Assembly (NCBI RefSeq): GCF_949628265.1
Contig: NC_088789.1
Coordinates: 21,383,883 to 21,447,882, forward strand
Direction of reading: 5' to 3'
DNA length: 64,000 nt
Origin: Cloeon dipterum
Taxonomy: Eukaryota; Arthropoda; Insecta; Ephemeroptera; Baetidae
Below, piece after piece: positions 60,801 to 64,000 of the stretch (positions within the stretch are counted from its first letter, which is position 1; each line of letters opens with the position of its first letter). The notes below the pieces were generated by a model, which was given only the letters and a program-made list of their open reading frames with translations, searched no databases and was not told the DNA's origin. The position numbers were made by a program, and so were the translations under genes.

Positions 60801-61931
60801 TCAGGTTTGTATCAACAGTCTAAATTTGCTGTTTTTCCCTTCAAAATTGACTAACAGGCACCAATCTGCAAGTTGCTGCACACGTAGCTGACATAGCAGA
60901 GTCATTTTTATATTGCTGATATATTTTTCCAAGCAGAAAAGTGGATGATGTGCAGTGAGCTAGTTTATATAGTAGCTCATTAAAATGAATTTATTGCGCC
61001 TTATTGAACGTACTTTAAGGCGTGAGGAGCACTCCAGAAGTTTTTCTTCGGCGAACGCCGTACGCAAAGGGTGAAAATTTCCGTAGCTGTATCTTTCCTA
61101 TATTATGTGATAAAAGCTAATTTAACGCGAAGGCCAATTAAGGCAACTGGTGCGTAAAATTGACGCGCGCAGCAATAATGTTTCGTAGTATATTAGTGTT
61201 GTTCGTGATAGGCTATACCACCCGCATGAACCAGCTGCACGGCGGCACAGCATCTCCACTGATCAAGGCGTAATTTTCTCTATTTCCCTCAAGAATCGTT
61301 AGATAACTTCGCAAAAAAGAAAGATAATCTTTTAAAATATAATTCTCTTGGAATCAATAAAGGGAAAGATAAAATTTGTTAAACTGATGGATTAAGCAAA
61401 TATTGGGAAGCTAAAAATCGGACTTGGACTCGTTCCCTGTGCAGGAAAATTTAGAATTTTTTGCAGATATTTTGGTATGAGTGTATTAATTAAATGTTTC
61501 GATTTTTCTTGCTGCGAGTTACAATTAAAATTAAAAAATCCTAGAGAAAAATGTGATATATATTGATTTAAAATTAAAATAGAGCATTCTTACCTGTTAA
61601 ACATTTTCACGTCCAGCGTATCTTCCGTCCAAAGCACTCCCAAAGGTATGAGAAAGACGACGTCCGCGATGGCAAGAGCCGCCAGGTAATAGCTGGAACT
61701 CCTGTGCTTCAGGTGCGAGTTGAGGAAAACGTAGAAATTCAAGATATTGCAGCAGATGCCCATGACCACGATGAACGGAATGTAATACTTGTTCAGCATG
61801 CTAATGACGTCGAAATAGCGGCCACACATGTCTTCGGGCGTTGGATTTTGGGACACCCTGGCCGCCGTGTTGTTCCTCGAGTTGATGTAGAGGCTGCGGA
61901 TCTTGGGCATGGTGCTGTTGGTGGAGGCCAT
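57809..61931 (-). CDS. Class A neuropeptide G-protein-coupled receptor (TRH/CNMamide-receptor-like)
   Basis: Seven-helix receptor. Exons on the minus strand are 61931-61594, 60068-59618, 58546-58443 and 58037-57809, phases consistent, about 373 residues. ATG 61931 lies in a near-perfect context (GCCGCCATGG); an upstream in-frame ATG at 62069 would add 46. The N-terminus has glycosylation sites NST and NNT. TM1 is YYIPFIVVMGICCNILNFYV, TM2 is SSSYYLAALAIADVVFLIPL, and TM3 (SVWLTVAFTVERFIAIQFPL) carries ERF in place of DRY. The conserved TM3-TM4 loop CTVARAK, TM6 ITKMLLVISTTFLVLNMP and TM7 YYTNFSINFILYSLCGSTFR (NFxxY in place of NPxxY) follow. The overall pattern suggests insect thyrotropin-releasing-hormone-like or CNMamide receptors; subfamily is uncertain. 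The acceptor of exon 3 was set by phase and has a weak pyrimidine tract. Confidence 0.82.
58547..59617 (-). other. Receptor intron 2
   Basis: Contains a stretch (about 58960-59170) with many CCGGAA/TTCCGG steps and a perfect 12-bp palindrome CCGGAATTCCGG at 58986-58997, possibly a decayed repeat. No exon is supported. Confidence 0.4.
60069..61593 (-). other. Receptor intron 1
   Basis: AT-rich intron of 1.5 kb. No exon or mobile element recognised. Confidence 0.5.
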
Positions 61932-63236
61932 GGCGGCGCCAACGCTCGGCACAGACTCGTCCGTCGGGGCTGCTCGCCCCCGTTTCCTCTCTTTAAATGC
62001 ACCCGGCCGCGTGCAGACATGCGCTCCAATATCCAACAGGTACATTATTGTGCCAGCAGACCGCACCACGCATTGTCTGCGCGCCCGTGTCCATTAAAGA
62101 GGCCGCAATCATTGGGCGAGTGGATTATGCTTGCTTATCACGCGTCCTATCCCATCAGAAAATTGGACATAAAATTCTCTAAAAGAAACATCTCATCAGG
62201 CCCGCAACAAAAGAAATGCGAGCTCGCTGCTTTGCGAATGCTATTGAAGATCTGGAAAAATGTCGAATTCGTTTGAGACAAAAAAGGGTTTGATTTGCGC
62301 GTTGCAAAATGACCGCGTGCTAAATTTAATTTCCCTAAATTCTTATTTTAAATTATTTTGTTTTAATTCATTATACTTTTTGTAAGAAATTCTTACTATG
62401 CATATATTTAAAGGTGCCTTGAATTGAATGATTGACGCAATTTTTTATTATTAAATTAATTTTCGGATATGTACATAGTCAAGATTTATTTGTTTGGGAA
62501 ACCTAGGATCACAAAAATGGCGTCAATCGTTCATTTCAGGGGGCCTTTAAAGTGGGTTCATAGTTCATACGCAGGGCTACTATAGAGATCAATTTGAATT
62601 GTTGACTACAATAAGCAGTTGCGATCAAATGGTTAATAGTTTGAAAAGTTTGTGCAATAATCAAATCAGGCCCAAGTATATAGTACCAGTTAAATTACAG
62701 ACTTTGTTGTTTAGACAGATTGCTATTTTCTCAACCGGCGTGCAAAATTATGTGAGTCAAATTTCCACTCAGTCGAATTAAATCGGGATTTTCAAGAAGG
62801 AGAGAGTGAGTGTTTAGTGCACTAGCCGTTTGATTAGCATGCAAACTTTTAGAAGCTTGTTTTTTCAGAAAATTAAATGGCAACAATTGGTAAAATTTTA
62901 GCTCCTTCACAATTTTTAGAAAATATCTCAGTATTTTTTTTAGAGTGTAACAGTGTAACAGCACATTATCCCATTGTGAGTAACTTGCGCTCTCTGCCGC
63001 TCTACGCGCGCAAACTCTTCCATCGTTGCAGTTATCAATGATCCCTTTGCCTGTATGTTCATTCAGAGTTTTTAAATTATTATTCTCCGAAATTTGGAAA
63101 TTCTAGTTATTTTTCTTCATGAGATATTTTCTCATCTGTTTTGTACAGAAAAACATTAGAATAACAAAATATTAATATTTTTCCTCTCCTGATAGACTCG
63201 GTTCGATCCTTGTTGACTTTAGTCAGACACCATCAT
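61932..63236. other. Receptor 5' region and intergenic spacer
   Basis: The left part is the receptor 5' leader or promoter. The rest is AT-rich with short open frames lacking family features. Confidence 0.4.
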
Positions 63237-63402
63237 GTTGGCAGCATTGCCTAAATAACATTCAGCGATAACCAAGATGGCGCGTAATTAAAGCGATCGC
63301 AACGAGAAAACGGGCAAAATTCGACTAAAAACGCCGTGTCGAGGACTTGGACTCGGTCTCGTCGGCGGCCAGGAGGCAGCAGGACCTTGCGTCAGGGACG
63401 AG
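63237..63402 (+). promoter_or_regulatory. Promoter of a gene that leaves the window
   Basis: Contains GTTGGCAGCATTG (63237-63249) and a YY1-like CAAGATGGCG (about 63272-63281), 120-165 nt before the ATG at 63403, then a GC-rich leader. This arrangement fits a TATA-less promoter. Confidence 0.45.
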
Positions 63403-63459
63403 ATGGCCCTGGTGACCGTAGATGGCTCTCAAAGTGACTCGCAGTTGTCGGGCAGCTCG
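63403..63459 (+). CDS. First coding exon of an unidentified gene (continues beyond the window)
   Basis: ATG in a strong context (ACGAGATGG) opens 19 codons, MALVTVDGSQSDSQLSGSS, ending on a GTGAGT donor in phase 0. The GC-rich leader, promoter motifs and good donor support a real first exon. The peptide is too short and Ser/Gln-rich to name a family. The rest of the gene must lie to the right, past base 64000 or in unrecognised small exons. Confidence 0.5.
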
Positions 63460-64000
63460 GTGAGTTTAGCAAGCACTCGACAAACCAGTTACTGCCTTTT
63501 TGTTTTTATTTTTTGCCTGTCGTTTCTCGACCATTGTCTCTTGCCGTCGTCTCATGCATAATTCAGACGGGATTCATCGCACGTAAAGTACCGTTAATTC
63601 ATATATTTATCGACAATCAGCCCTCGGACCCGCGAGTGCCCCGTTGCGAAACACTCGAGTGACAACAGTCGATGCGTTTGACGGTTCGCACGCAGATCTT
63701 TGATCCGCCGCGATGATGTCACTCGATAAAGCCGGATTTTCTGACGTGATTGATGCATCATTGCATCATTTAGGCTCTTTCGAGCAACTGTTGCTGCGAG
63801 TAGATTATTCAGGACCATCAATTTTTGCCTCATATTCCGCAGATTCCAGGGTTGTGCAATTACATATAATTTTCGCGACTTGTCAAACAAACCCTTGCAT
63901 TAATCTTTGTAATATGTATGTAGTAACAAATTTGATAAGTTTTATTGTCTTGGTTATCGATAATTTATAATAATCTTACATCACGGAACATAGATTTGTT
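63460..64000 (+). other. Presumed first intron of the last gene
   Basis: No further exon seen; AT-rich after 63,800. Confidence 0.45.

Noticed and set aside
61704-62276. 190-codon plus-strand frame
   Set aside because: Antisense of receptor exon 1 and its leader; His/Asp-rich shadow composition.

Overview
The window reads as nuclear DNA of an insect or close arthropod relative. It is AT-rich, with short GT-AG introns in most genes and a few very long ones. The proteins are typical insect orthologues: vermilion-type tryptophan dioxygenase, Nurf-38-type pyrophosphatase, enhancer of rudimentary, Lachesin, a RhoU GTPase and Tollip. I cannot fix the order from the sequence alone. All exon models are my own, joined by splice consensus, phase and recognised family sequence.

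Layout: (1) 0.9-5.1 kb, the 3' part of tryptophan 2,3-dioxygenase (+) converges on a complete cathepsin O gene (-). (2) 6.1-9.1 kb, enhancer of rudimentary (-) and inorganic pyrophosphatase (+) diverge from a promoter of about 270 bp. (3) 9.7-13.4 kb, a two-cistron locus (-): a CCDC32 homologue whose last codons overlap the start codon of sepiapterin reductase by 14 nt in the same exon. (4) 13.9-20.6 kb, a tRNA-Pro(AGG) gene, then a huge inverted repeat: two 3,215-bp arms around an 84-bp spacer, each carrying a broken, intron-containing copy of part of the nucleoporin gene aladin (AAAS). (5) 24.0-40.7 kb, a RhoU/Wrch-type Rho GTPase (-) whose four coding exons are spread over 16.7 kb. (6) 42.6-43.8 kb, a small zinc-finger gene (+) with a MITE-like element in an intron. 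(7) 44.3-51.9 kb, Lachesin (+) with two competing last exons. (8) 52.5-54.7 kb, two tandem GM2-activator-like lipid-binding protein genes (+). (9) 55.0-57.1 kb, Tollip (-). (10) 57.8-62.0 kb, a class A neuropeptide receptor (-). (11) At 63.4 kb, the first coding exon of a gene that leaves the window.

Most genes are functionally unrelated neighbours. Tryptophan dioxygenase (kynurenine/ommochrome route) and sepiapterin reductase (pterin route) are both pigment or cofactor enzymes, but nothing shows that they are co-regulated. The most striking objects are the identical-looking 6.5-kb palindrome next to the tRNA, which is either an hpRNA-like hairpin locus or an assembly foldback; the overlapping CCDC32/sepiapterin reductase cistrons; and the Lachesin alternative 3' exons.
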